Positions 13,279 to 19,587 of a stretch of 21,539 nt of DNA are shown here, in pieces; positions within the stretch are counted from its first letter, which is position 1, and each line of letters starts with the position of its first letter. The DNA is from an uncultured Bacilli bacterium (GTDB lineage Bacteria > Bacillota_I > Bacilli_A > RF39 > UBA660). The position numbers and the translations under genes were made by a program. The notes below the pieces were generated by a model. It was not told the DNA's origin, did no database searches, and saw nothing but the letters and a program-made list of their open reading frames with translations. The stretch covers positions 1 to 21,539 of the forward strand of contig CANROR010000015.1 in NCBI GenBank assembly GCA_947632275.1, written 5' to 3'.

Positions 13279-15839
13279 TGAAAAAGTTAATTTTAGTAGA
13301 TGGAAATAATTTAATGTTTCGTTCTTATTTTGCCACCGCTTATAGTGGTAATTTAATGAAAAACTCGAAAGGTATACCGACGAATGCTTTATATGGTTTT
13401 GTTTCAATGATTAATAAAATTATTGCTGAAGAAAAACCCATTTATATGGCCGTTGCTTTTGATATTGGTAAAAACTTTCGGAAACAACAATATGACTTTT
13501 ATAAAGAGGGTAGACAAACAACGCCGGAAGAATTAAAAATGCAAATGCCGATTGCCCGCGATATTTTAGATGCGATGAATATTAAGCATTTTGAACTAGC
13601 ACCTTACGAGGCGGATGATATCATTGGGACGATTGTAAAAATGACGGAATCCGATCCCGAATTTGCTTCGACTATTGTTTCTTCGGATAAAGATTTACTG
13701 CAATTAATTAGTGAGGAAACCGAAGTTAAGCTTTTAAAACAAACCGGTTTTATTCGTTATACGAAAGAAAAATTTCAAGAAGATTATGGTTTAGATCCCA
13801 TCAAAATGATTGATTTAAAAGCCCTTATGGGCGATGCTTCGGATAATATCCCAGGCGTTAAAGGCATTGGTGAAAAAACGGCCTTAAATTTATTACATGA
13901 ATTTGGCAGTTTAGAAAATTTATATGATAATCTTGATAAAGTTAAAGGTAAAACGCAAGAAAAACTTGCAGTTGATAAAGAAAATGCTTTTATGAGTAAA
14001 AAGATTGCCACTATCTACCGGGATGTGCCTTTAAATATTAATTTAGAAGATTTACATATGGGTAAAGTTAAACCAAAGTTACAAGAACTATTCACGGATT
14101 TAGAATTTTTTACGCTTTTAAAAACGATGATGGTCCCAATCAAGGAAGATAAAAAAGATTTTGAAATAAAGACTATTACGGATATTGCCCCCGACACTTT
14201 AGATGAAAAAATTGCCATTTATTTAGAACTTGATGAATATAACTATCATACCGGTTTAATTTTAGGCATGACTATTTGTGATTCTCAAAATATTTATTTC
14301 GTCGAACGGGAAAATGTGAAGAAAATCTTAAAAAAATTAGATAAGAAAGAAATAATAACGTATGATGCCAAAAAAATAATTTGTAATACGCAAGTAAAAA
14401 TTAATTGTACTTTTGATTTAATGATTGCGGCGTATTTATGTAATTATAATGTTAAAGATGATATAACTTTTCTTATGCAAAACTTTGAAGAAAAAATTGA
14501 CTTTTACGACGTATTTTTAAAAGATAAAGATCGAAAAGAAAAGATGCCAAATTATTTAGCTCGGAAGGTAAAATTTATTTATGATATGCAAAAAGCCTTT
14601 TGGCAAAAACTAGAAGATAATAATTATTTAGATTTATTTTTAAAAATTGAAATGCCTTTACTTTATGTTTTAAGTGATATGGAAATGACAGGCATTATTT
14701 GTGAAAAAGAAGTTTTAGAAGAAATGAAAGTGGATGTTTCCGCCGCTATTGATAAGTTAAAAGAAGCGATATATGCCGATGCTGGCTGTGAATTTAATAT
14801 TAGTAGCCCTAGACAACTTGGTGAAGTATTATTTGATAAATTACAAATTGCCGAAGGTAAAAAGAATAAAACTGGTTATAAAACCGATGTTAAAGTTTTA
14901 GAAAAACTTTTAGGTAAACATCCGATTATTGAAAAAATACTAGAATATCGAAATTTAACGAAAATATATTCGACCTATATTGAAGGCTTAGAAAATTATA
15001 TTTTACGCGATGGGAAGATTCATACGATTTATAAGCAAACCCTAACGCGGACAGGGCGGTTATCTTCGGTCGAACCTAATTTACAAAATATTCCGGTTAG
15101 AGAAGAATTAGGCCGAAATATTCGGAAAGCCTTTGTCCCAAGTAATGATTGTCTTTTAAGTGCCGATTATTCGCAAATAGAACTTCGAATTTTAGCCCAT
15201 ATTTCCAATTGTATACCGTTAATTGAAGCCTTTAAGCATGATGAGGATATTCATACCAAAGTAGCTAGTGAAATTTATGAAGTAAACCCAAGTGAAGTAA
15301 CAAAAACGATGCGGCGAACCGCGAAAGCGACCATTTTTGGGATTGTTTATGGGATCAGTGGTTTTGGTCTTGGCGAAAACCTCCATATTTCCAAAAAAGA
15401 AGCCGATGAATTTATTCAAAAATATTATTTGTTATATCCAGAGGTCAAAAAATATATGGATGATATTGTGGCCAAAACCCATGAACTTGGTTATGTTACC
15501 ACTTTGTTTGGTCGCAAAAGAGTAATTGACGAAATTAATAATGCCAATTATTTAATCAGATCCATGGGTGAAAGAATGGCTTTAAATACGCCAATTCAAG
15601 GAACTAGTGCCGACATTATGAAACTAGCCATGATTAATGTTTACCAAAGATTTAACAAAGAAAAAATTAAAAGTAAGATTCTTTTACAAGTTCATGATGA
15701 AATAATAATTGATTGTAAAAATGAGGAACTTGAGAAAATCAAGCAAATTGTTAAAGAAGAAATGGAAAATGTTTTTCCACTTCGGGTCCCTTTAAAAGTG
15801 GAAATTGATACCGGCATAAATTGGTACGATGCTAAATAA
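13278..15839 (+). CDS. polA: DNA polymerase I
   Basis: The 853-residue enzyme has the usual three parts. The 5'-nuclease (about 1-290) shows ILVDGNNLMFRSYFA, EADDIIGT, SSDKDLLQLI and GDASDNIPGVKGIGEKTA. The middle (about 300-460) has the exonuclease fold, but the DxE metal ligands are replaced (YLELDEYNY), so proofreading should be absent, as in Bacillus PolA. The polymerase (about 470-853) has motif A LSADYSQIELR (Asp630), motif B RRTAKATIFGIVYG (Arg679-Gly692) and motif C QVHDE (Asp807-Glu808). It fills gaps in repair and removes Okazaki RNA. Phe687 in motif B is the dideoxy-discriminating type. Residue 686 is Ile where most PolA have Asn. The start shares a base with the RNHCP stop. No clear terminator lies directly after it. 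Confidence 0.97.
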   Translation: MKKLILVDGNNLMFRSYFATAYSGNLMKNSKGIPTNALYGFVSMINKIIAEEKPIYMAVAFDIGKNFRKQQYDFYKEGRQTTPEELKMQMPIARDILDAMNIKHFELAPYEADDIIGTIVKMTESDPEFASTIVSSDKDLLQLISEETEVKLLKQTGFIRYTKEKFQEDYGLDPIKMIDLKALMGDASDNIPGVKGIGEKTALNLLHEFGSLENLYDNLDKVKGKTQEKLAVDKENAFMSKKIATIYRDVPLNINLEDLHMGKVKPKLQELFTDLEFFTLLKTMMVPIKEDKKDFEIKTITDIAPDTLDEKIAIYLELDEYNYHTGLILGMTICDSQNIYFVERENVKKILKKLDKKEIITYDAKKIICNTQVKINCTFDLMIAAYLCNYNVKDDITFLMQNFEEKIDFYDVFLKDKDRKEKMPNYLARKVKFIYDMQKAFWQKLEDNNYLDLFLKIEMPLLYVLSDMEMTGIICEKEVLEEMKVDVSAAIDKLKEAIYADAGCEFNISSPRQLGEVLFDKLQIAEGKKNKTGYKTDVKVLEKLLGKHPIIEKILEYRNLTKIYSTYIEGLENYILRDGKIHTIYKQTLTRTGRLSSVEPNLQNIPVREELGRNIRKAFVPSNDCLLSADYSQIELRILAHISNCIPLIEAFKHDEDIHTKVASEIYEVNPSEVTKTMRRTAKATIFGIVYGISGFGLGENLHISKKEADEFIQKYYLLYPEVKKYMDDIVAKTHELGYVTTLFGRKRVIDEINNANYLIRSMGERMALNTPIQGTSADIMKLAMINVYQRFNKEKIKSKILLQVHDEIIIDCKNEELEKIKQIVKEEMENVFPLRVPLKVEIDTGINWYDAK

Positions 15840-15880
15840 AAAAATTTAACAAAAAAAATAAAAAAATTTAACAAAAAAAG
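15838..15880 (+). repeat. Duplicated A-tract block, UP-element-like
   Basis: AAAAATTTAACAAAAAAA occurs twice with a 22-bp period (TTTAAC at 15845 and 15867). It lies between the polA stop and the antitoxin -35. Phased A-tracts directly upstream of a -35 often act as UP elements that bind the RNA polymerase alpha subunit. Confidence 0.55.
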
Positions 15881-15909
15881 TTGACACCTAGTGAAAAATA
15901 TAATATATT
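15881..15909 (+). promoter_or_regulatory. Promoter of the toxI RNA
   Basis: A perfect TTGACA (15881-15886), a 17-bp spacer and TATATT (15904-15909) form a strong sigma-A promoter. The predicted start is near 15916, just ahead of the first hairpin. Confidence 0.85.
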
Positions 15910-15941
15910 ATAGATACATAACTTAAAGTTATGTTTTAAAA

Positions 15942-16049
15942 GCGGTGAACCTGGCCATTAAACTAGGAACTAAAAAAGCGGTAAATCCAGCCATTAAGTT
16001 GGAAACTAAAAAAGCGGTGTACCCAGCCATTAAATTGGGAACGAAAAAA
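15942..16049 (+). repeat. Three tandem 36-nt antitoxin repeats
   Basis: The copies are 15942-15977, 15978-16013 and 16014-16049, with no spacer and no length change. All share GCGGT at the start, GCCATTAA in the centre and a terminal AAAAAA; ten of the 36 columns vary. Columns 9-13 pair with 22-26 to make a hairpin. The pair 9-26 is C-G, T-A, C-G and the pair 11-24 is T-A, C-G, C-G across the copies, so the stem is kept by compensating changes. The 36-nt length equals that of the Pectobacterium ToxI repeat. Confidence 0.92.
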
Positions 16050-16051
16050 GT

Positions 16052-16083
16052 GGTTAGAATTTTAAATTCTAGCCTTTTATTTT
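16052..16083 (+). terminator. Terminator between antitoxin RNA and toxin gene
   Basis: GGTTAGAA (16052-16059) pairs with TTCTAGCC (16067-16074), with one G-U pair, and the AT-rich loop can extend the stem. The tail is TTTTATTTT. In type III systems a terminator at this place limits read-through, so antitoxin RNA exceeds toxin mRNA. Confidence 0.88.
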
Positions 16084-16128
16084 AGACAAATAAATAGTAT
16101 AATTAGTTTAATACAAGGGGGAATGGTA

Positions 16129-16638
16129 ATGTTTTTAAATTTTATTATTGTCAATGTTAATTTAGATTATTGTTCTTATTTACGAAAATATGATTCATTG
16201 GTACCAATGAATCATCATCAAAAAGAAAACCGGGCCTTTTTGGGTGTTTTATTTGCCATTCATAATGTTGAATATTTTGCTCCTTTATCTAGTCCGAAAG
16301 AAAAACATTTAAAAATGCATAATACAGTGGATTTTATTAAAATCGCCGGTGGTAAATTAGGAGCTATTAATTTTAATAATATGATTCCTGTCCAAAAAAA
16401 TAATTATGAAATTGTCGATTTAAATGATAAAAATCCTGAACGGTTAAAATATTTAACACTTTTAAAAAAACAATTGCATTGGTTAAATGATAATAAATTA
16501 AAAATAATATATAAAGCCGACAATTTATATGCTCTTTATATAGCTAATTTATTACCAGAAAACATTAAGAAAAGGTGTTGTAATTTTAAATTATTAGAAG
16601 AAAAATGTATCGAATATAATCAAGTAAAGGAGAGTTAA
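16129..16638 (+). CDS. toxN: Type III toxin, ToxN/AbiQ family endoribonuclease
   Basis: The 169-residue protein matches ToxN/AbiQ in length and motifs. It has DYCSYLRKYDSLVP at the N-terminus, then FLGVLF, the active-site block FAPLSSPKEKHLKM (residues 50-63, with Ser54, Ser55 and Lys57), GGKLGAINFNNMIPV, and LLPENIKKRCCNFKLLEEKC at the C-terminus. The family cuts mRNA and its own antitoxin RNA. It acts in phage abortive infection (AbiQ of Lactococcus, ToxIN of Pectobacterium) and in plasmid maintenance. ATG 16129 is chosen because AAGGGGGA lies at good spacing; ATG 16123 is too close to it. Expression probably comes from read-through of the toxI terminator, although a TATAAT at 16098-16103 could be a weak promoter. 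The last codons overlap the mutM ribosome site. Confidence 0.93.
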   Translation: MFLNFIIVNVNLDYCSYLRKYDSLVPMNHHQKENRAFLGVLFAIHNVEYFAPLSSPKEKHLKMHNTVDFIKIAGGKLGAINFNNMIPVQKNNYEIVDLNDKNPERLKYLTLLKKQLHWLNDNKLKIIYKADNLYALYIANLLPENIKKRCCNFKLLEEKCIEYNQVKES

Positions 16639-16639
16639 A

Positions 16640-17458
16640 ATGCCAGAAATTGCCGAAGTTGAAACAGTTCGTAATACTTTAAAAAAACAAATATTACATA
16701 AAAAAATTAAAGATGTCAATATTTTATATGGAAAAATGATTGAAAGTAATTTAGCTACTTTTAAAAGTGATTTAATTGGGGATGAATTTATTGATATTAA
16801 AAGAAGGGGAAAATGGTTGATTTTTGAACTACAAAATCATTATTTACTTTCTCATTTGCGGATGGAAGGAAAATTCTTTATTAAAAATAGTAATGAAGAA
16901 ATTGCCAAACATGAACATATAATTATTAGTTTTAATGATAACACGGATTTAAGATATCATGATACACGGAAATTTGGCCGTATGAATTTGATTAAAAAGG
17001 AAGATTTAGAAACGACGGAATGTATAAAGAAGCAAGGCTTAGAACCAGGTGATAAAGCTTTAAATGCGGAATATTTACTGACGAAATTTCAAAATAAGAA
17101 ATTACCCATTAAAAGTGTGTTACTTGATCAAACAATTATTAGTGGCTTAGGTAATATTTATGCTAATGAAGTTTTATTTTATGCCCGTATTAATCCTTTA
17201 AAAGAAGCTTCAAAATTAACATTTGAAGAATGTGCGCTTATTTGTGAAGGGGCCAATAAAATAATTAAAGAAGCTATTGCTATGGGAGGAACTACCATCA
17301 AAAGTTATACATCTTCTTTAGGCGTAACTGGTCGTTTTCAACAAAGGCTAAAAGTCCATAAAAAAGAGGGCGAAAAATGCCCTGTCTGTGGAAAACCTAT
17401 TATTAAAGTTAAAGTCGGAGGCAGAAGTACTTATTACTGTCCTAATTGTCAAAAATAA
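16640..17458 (+). CDS. mutM: Formamidopyrimidine-DNA glycosylase (Fpg/MutM)
   Basis: This 272-residue enzyme removes 8-oxoguanine and formamidopyrimidines and nicks the abasic site. The N-terminus MPEIAEVETVR keeps the catalytic Pro2 and Glu3, although the usual LPEVET is IAEVET. Lys58 sits in RRGKWL, and SHLRMEGKF, HDTRKFGRM, SGLGNIYANEVL and INPL are standard. The zinc finger has Cys247, Cys250, Cys267 and Cys270, with the DNA-contacting Arg262 in GGRSTYYCP. Its Shine-Dalgarno AAAGGAGAG lies within the end of toxN, one base before its own ATG region. In many Firmicutes mutM follows polA directly; here the toxin-antitoxin locus separates them. No separate promoter is visible. Confidence 0.96.
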   Translation: MPEIAEVETVRNTLKKQILHKKIKDVNILYGKMIESNLATFKSDLIGDEFIDIKRRGKWLIFELQNHYLLSHLRMEGKFFIKNSNEEIAKHEHIIISFNDNTDLRYHDTRKFGRMNLIKKEDLETTECIKKQGLEPGDKALNAEYLLTKFQNKKLPIKSVLLDQTIISGLGNIYANEVLFYARINPLKEASKLTFEECALICEGANKIIKEAIAMGGTTIKSYTSSLGVTGRFQQRLKVHKKEGEKCPVCGKPIIKVKVGGRSTYYCPNCQK

Positions 17459-17487
17459 TTACTTAAATTCTAAGTAATATTTTTTTT
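17458..17487. terminator. Shared terminator between mutM and the transglutaminase gene
   Basis: ATTACTTA (17458-17465) pairs with TAAGTAAT (17471-17478) over a 5-nt loop. On the plus strand a T run (17480-17487) follows; on the minus strand TATTTTTG follows. It lies almost wholly within the 3' end of the minus-strand gene. Confidence 0.8.
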
Positions 17488-18406
17488 CGAAATTATGATC
17501 TTCTAAAACAGTTTCGCCTTTATCCGCTTCACTCATCGCTTCATTATTAACTAAAAAGTAGGTATGGAATAAATAATCTTTACCGTCATTACTAACCGGG
17601 TCATCCCAAGTTAAATCAATATGTAACCATTCATCTTTAAATTTAACTGCATTCCAAATGTGACCGGTGGTAGAATAACTAATTAAATTCGGAGTCGTGG
17701 CAATTTTATAATTATCAAAACCGAGTTTAGTTAAAAAGATGGCCATTAAATCCGTATAACCATTACAAGTAGCATATCCTTGTAATAATGGTCCATAAGC
17801 GGTATTAGATTTATAAGAACTAGTATTGGTTTTATTGCGTTCAACATCATATTTACTATTGTTGGCAATATAATCATGAATAGCTTTTATTTTATCATAA
17901 TCTTCCATATTATCTTTAATTATTTCTTTTATAACTTGATCAACTTTTTGATTGATAGCGATAATATCATTGGCCGTATATAAAAAGTTAACATCAATCG
18001 TAATTTCCCCGGATTCATTTATTTTCGTTTTAATGTTAGTAAAACCATTAAAGGGATGGACATAATTATTAATATGGGTATAGATTAAATTGTCATTACT
18101 AATTAATTCCATATCACTTAAACAATTTTCATATTCACTAGGACAATAAAAGGTGAAAGTTTGCCAACCATTATCAATGGCGGTATAAACAATATTTAAT
18201 AAATCTTGATAGGAATAAGGAATAAAATCATTAGTTCTTTGGACAAACAAATAATCTTTCTTTTTAGTAAATTCATTTTCCGGTTTTATAACTAGTTCTG
18301 GCTCTTGCGTTATATTATCGGCTAGAAAATCACTGATAGGATTTAGAAAAACACAAGTAGTACCTAGAATTACAATTGAAATAGTCAAAAATATTATTTT
18401 TTTCAT
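17459..18406 (-). CDS. Exported transglutaminase-like (papain-fold) protein
   Basis: The 315-residue protein has an N-terminal hydrophobic segment (about 2-22) that is either a signal peptide or an anchor. The C-terminal half carries a transglutaminase-core triad: Cys214 in GYATCNGYTDL, His249 in TGHIWNAVKF and Asp264 in LHIDLTWDDP. Such bacterial proteins are usually cysteine proteases or amidases acting outside the cell. HDYIANNSKYD before the Cys is typical of the family. Cys18 does not sit in a proper lipobox. GAGGTAACC precedes the ATG. The stop abuts the mutM stop with no gap. Substrate and pathway are not evident. Confidence 0.87.
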   Translation of the reverse strand: MKKIIFLTISIVILGTTCVFLNPISDFLADNITQEPELVIKPENEFTKKKDYLFVQRTNDFIPYSYQDLLNIVYTAIDNGWQTFTFYCPSEYENCLSDMELISNDNLIYTHINNYVHPFNGFTNIKTKINESGEITIDVNFLYTANDIIAINQKVDQVIKEIIKDNMEDYDKIKAIHDYIANNSKYDVERNKTNTSSYKSNTAYGPLLQGYATCNGYTDLMAIFLTKLGFDNYKIATTPNLISYSTTGHIWNAVKFKDEWLHIDLTWDDPVSNDGKDYLFHTYFLVNNEAMSEADKGETVLEDHNFEKKYYLEFK

Positions 18407-18431
18407 TGGTTACCTCAAGAATAATAATAGC

Positions 18432-18464
18432 AAAAAAAAACGAAGTAAACAATTAAATTACTTC
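18432..18464 (-). terminator. Terminator of rpsT
   Basis: On the minus strand GAAGTAA (18464-18458) pairs with TTACTTC (18448-18442), followed by G and a run of nine T's (18440-18432). The stem begins in the stop codon of rpsT. Confidence 0.9.
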
Positions 18465-18721
18465 ATTTTTTTAACTTTTTCTGTCAATCTTGATTTTTGG
18501 CGATCAGCAGTATTTTTCTTTATTAAGCCTTTACTAACAGCTTTATCAATATATTTTTGAATATCTTTTAATAGAGCTTGGGCTTTTTCTACTTCTCCAG
18601 CCGTAATTGCTTTTTCACAATTCTTAATTAAATTAGAAACCCGCATTTTAAGTTCATGATTATTTGCCGTTTTCTTGGCAATAACTTTAATTGCTTTTTT
18701 TGAACTTTTAATATTAGCCAT
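18458..18721 (-). CDS. rpsT: 30S ribosomal protein S20
   Basis: At 87 residues this is a normal S20, which binds 16S rRNA early in 30S assembly. It begins MANIKSSKKAIKVIAKKTAN and contains SNLIKNCEKAI, VDKA-like YIDKAVSKGLIKKNTADRQKSRL and a Lys-rich C-terminus. GGAAGGAGCG precedes the ATG. It has its own promoter and terminator and sits downstream of a small membrane protein gene on the same strand; no terminator is seen between them, so some read-through is possible. Confidence 0.97.
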   Translation of the reverse strand: MANIKSSKKAIKVIAKKTANNHELKMRVSNLIKNCEKAITAGEVEKAQALLKDIQKYIDKAVSKGLIKKNTADRQKSRLTEKVKKMK

Positions 18722-18750
18722 AATTTCGCTCCTTCCTCGTTACTTAAATA

Positions 18751-18779
18751 ATTCTAACAAAAAACTATGAATTTAGCAA
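18751..18779 (-). promoter_or_regulatory. Promoter of rpsT
   Basis: On the minus strand TTGCTA (18779-18774), a 17-bp spacer and TAGAAT (18756-18751) with a preceding TGT form an extended promoter about 30 bp before the start codon. Confidence 0.75.
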
Positions 18780-18797
18780 GTAATTTATGAAATTCTG

Positions 18798-19229
18798 TTA
18801 TTTAGATTTTTTGCGAACTAAATGCCGACTTAAATTTGGAAATTGCTTATAATCATTATTTATATTTCTATTAGCTCTTTTTTCTTTATTAATTTCGCTT
18901 TGTAAAATTTGAATTTGCTCTTCATAATTTTTTATTTGGTCTTGGTAAAAGGCTATTTCTTGCCGTTTTTGTTTTTGGGAGCCGGTGCCACCGGTTAAAA
19001 TGATTTTCCCAGTTATTTCCATGACCATTAAAATGCCTAATAAGGGTGGCATAACTAAACTTAAAGGTTTAGTTAAAATAAAAATACTTAAATTAATTGC
19101 TAAAATAGTAATTAAAATCATAATTTTCATGAGTTTATCAATTTTTTGAATATGTTTTAAATCATTTATTAAATCTTGGTTAATTAAAATTTCTTTTTGG
19201 TAAAATTTAATTTTAGCTTTTTTATCCAT
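18798..19229 (-). CDS. Small membrane protein with coiled-coil ends, unknown function
   Basis: I do not recognise this 143-residue protein. It has a polar helical N-terminus (1-33), two hydrophobic segments (about 34-53 and 55-79), a Gly-rich turn GGTGSQKQK, and a charged helix (about 88-122: QEIAFYQDQIKNYEEQIQIL) likely to form a coiled coil. The tail is basic. Both termini should lie in the cytoplasm. AAAGGAAG precedes ATG 19229, and a strong promoter lies directly upstream. It stands divergent to rpmG-efp and upstream of rpsT. Confidence 0.75.
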   Translation of the reverse strand: MDKKAKIKFYQKEILINQDLINDLKHIQKIDKLMKIMILITILAINLSIFILTKPLSLVMPPLLGILMVMEITGKIILTGGTGSQKQKRQEIAFYQDQIKNYEEQIQILQSEINKEKRANRNINNDYKQFPNLSRHLVRKKSK

Positions 19230-19251
19230 CTTTTTCTTCCTTTAAGGAGCT

Positions 19252-19280
19252 ATTATAAGAATAATTAAGAACTTTGACAA
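19252..19280 (-). promoter_or_regulatory. Promoter of the small membrane protein gene
   Basis: On the minus strand TTGTCA (19280-19275), 17 bp and a perfect TATAAT (19257-19252) lie about 25 bp before the start codon. Confidence 0.85.
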
Positions 19281-19352
19281 GTAAAAAATAATCATTTTGC
19301 GAGATTTTTAATATAATAATAAAGAAAGTTTCAGGAAAGTAGCAAATTTTGT

Positions 19353-19380
19353 TTGAAAAAAGCCAAAAGTTTGGTATAAT
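19353..19380 (+). promoter_or_regulatory. Promoter of rpmG-efp
   Basis: TTGAAA (19353-19358), a 16-bp spacer and TATAAT (19375-19380) with TGG before it form a strong extended promoter, 30 bp before rpmG. The 180-bp divergent gap also holds a second TATAAT at 19312-19317 with no good -35. Confidence 0.85.
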
Positions 19381-19410
19381 GGGATAGATGCAAAAAGAGG
19401 AGGGAAACTG

Positions 19411-19575
19411 ATGGCTAAGAAAGAAAACCGGAGTTTAGTAACTTTAAAATGTACGGAATGTGGTTACGAAATACGTCCCACGAGTAAGAATAAGAAAAAT
19501 ACAACCGAACGTTTAGAATTAAATAAGTATTGTCCTACTTGTAAAAAAACGGTTGTTTTTAGAGAAAAGAAATAG
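19411..19575 (+). CDS. rpmG: 50S ribosomal protein L33
   Basis: The frame reads ATG 19411 to TAG 19573-19575, giving 54 residues. MAKKENRSLVTLKCTECGYE, the central TSKNKKNTTERLELNKYCP and TCKKTVVFREKK are typical L33. Cys14/Cys17 and Cys41/Cys44 form a zinc ribbon, so this is the zinc-binding (C+) form. AGAGGAGGG precedes the start. L33 lies near the E site of the 50S subunit. In many Firmicutes it precedes secE-nusG; here efp follows after 12 nt. Confidence 0.96.
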   Translation: MAKKENRSLVTLKCTECGYEIRPTSKNKKNTTERLELNKYCPTCKKTVVFREKK

Positions 19576-19587
19576 AAGGTGAACTAA

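Larger units (their letters stand above)
15916..16083 (+). ncRNA. toxI: Type III antitoxin RNA (ToxI/AntiQ-like) precursor
   Basis: A short transcript is bounded by a strong promoter and a Rho-independent terminator, and it lies just upstream of a ToxN/AbiQ-type toxin. It opens with a perfect hairpin (15916-15924 with 15926-15934), then three contiguous 36-nt repeats (15942-16049), and a partial fourth that merges with the terminator. In known type III systems the toxin cuts such RNA inside A-rich linkers into single-repeat pseudoknots, which then bind and block the toxin in a ring-shaped complex. The AAAAAA joining each repeat fits such a cut site. Pseudoknot formation is inferred: GG at positions 3-4 of each repeat could pair with CC in the hairpin loop. 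Confidence 0.88.

Noticed and set aside
15950..15965. Match of the antitoxin loop TGGCCATTA to the start region of the capA mRNA (complement at 2112-2120), as if the RNA were a trans-acting regulator
   Set aside because: ATGGC is a common start context in this genome and the match is only nine bases. The toxin neighbour gives a far better explanation.
15942..16049. 36-nt direct repeats resembling a CRISPR array
   Set aside because: The copies are contiguous with no spacers, and no cas gene is nearby.
15927..16085. An open frame across the antitoxin repeats encoding a 12-residue repeat (KKAVNPAIKLET type), with several synonymous third-base changes
   Set aside because: It has no ATG, GTG or TTG with a ribosome site, it begins just after a stop, and it ends in the terminator. 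The promoter, terminator and neighbouring toxin fit an antitoxin RNA better.
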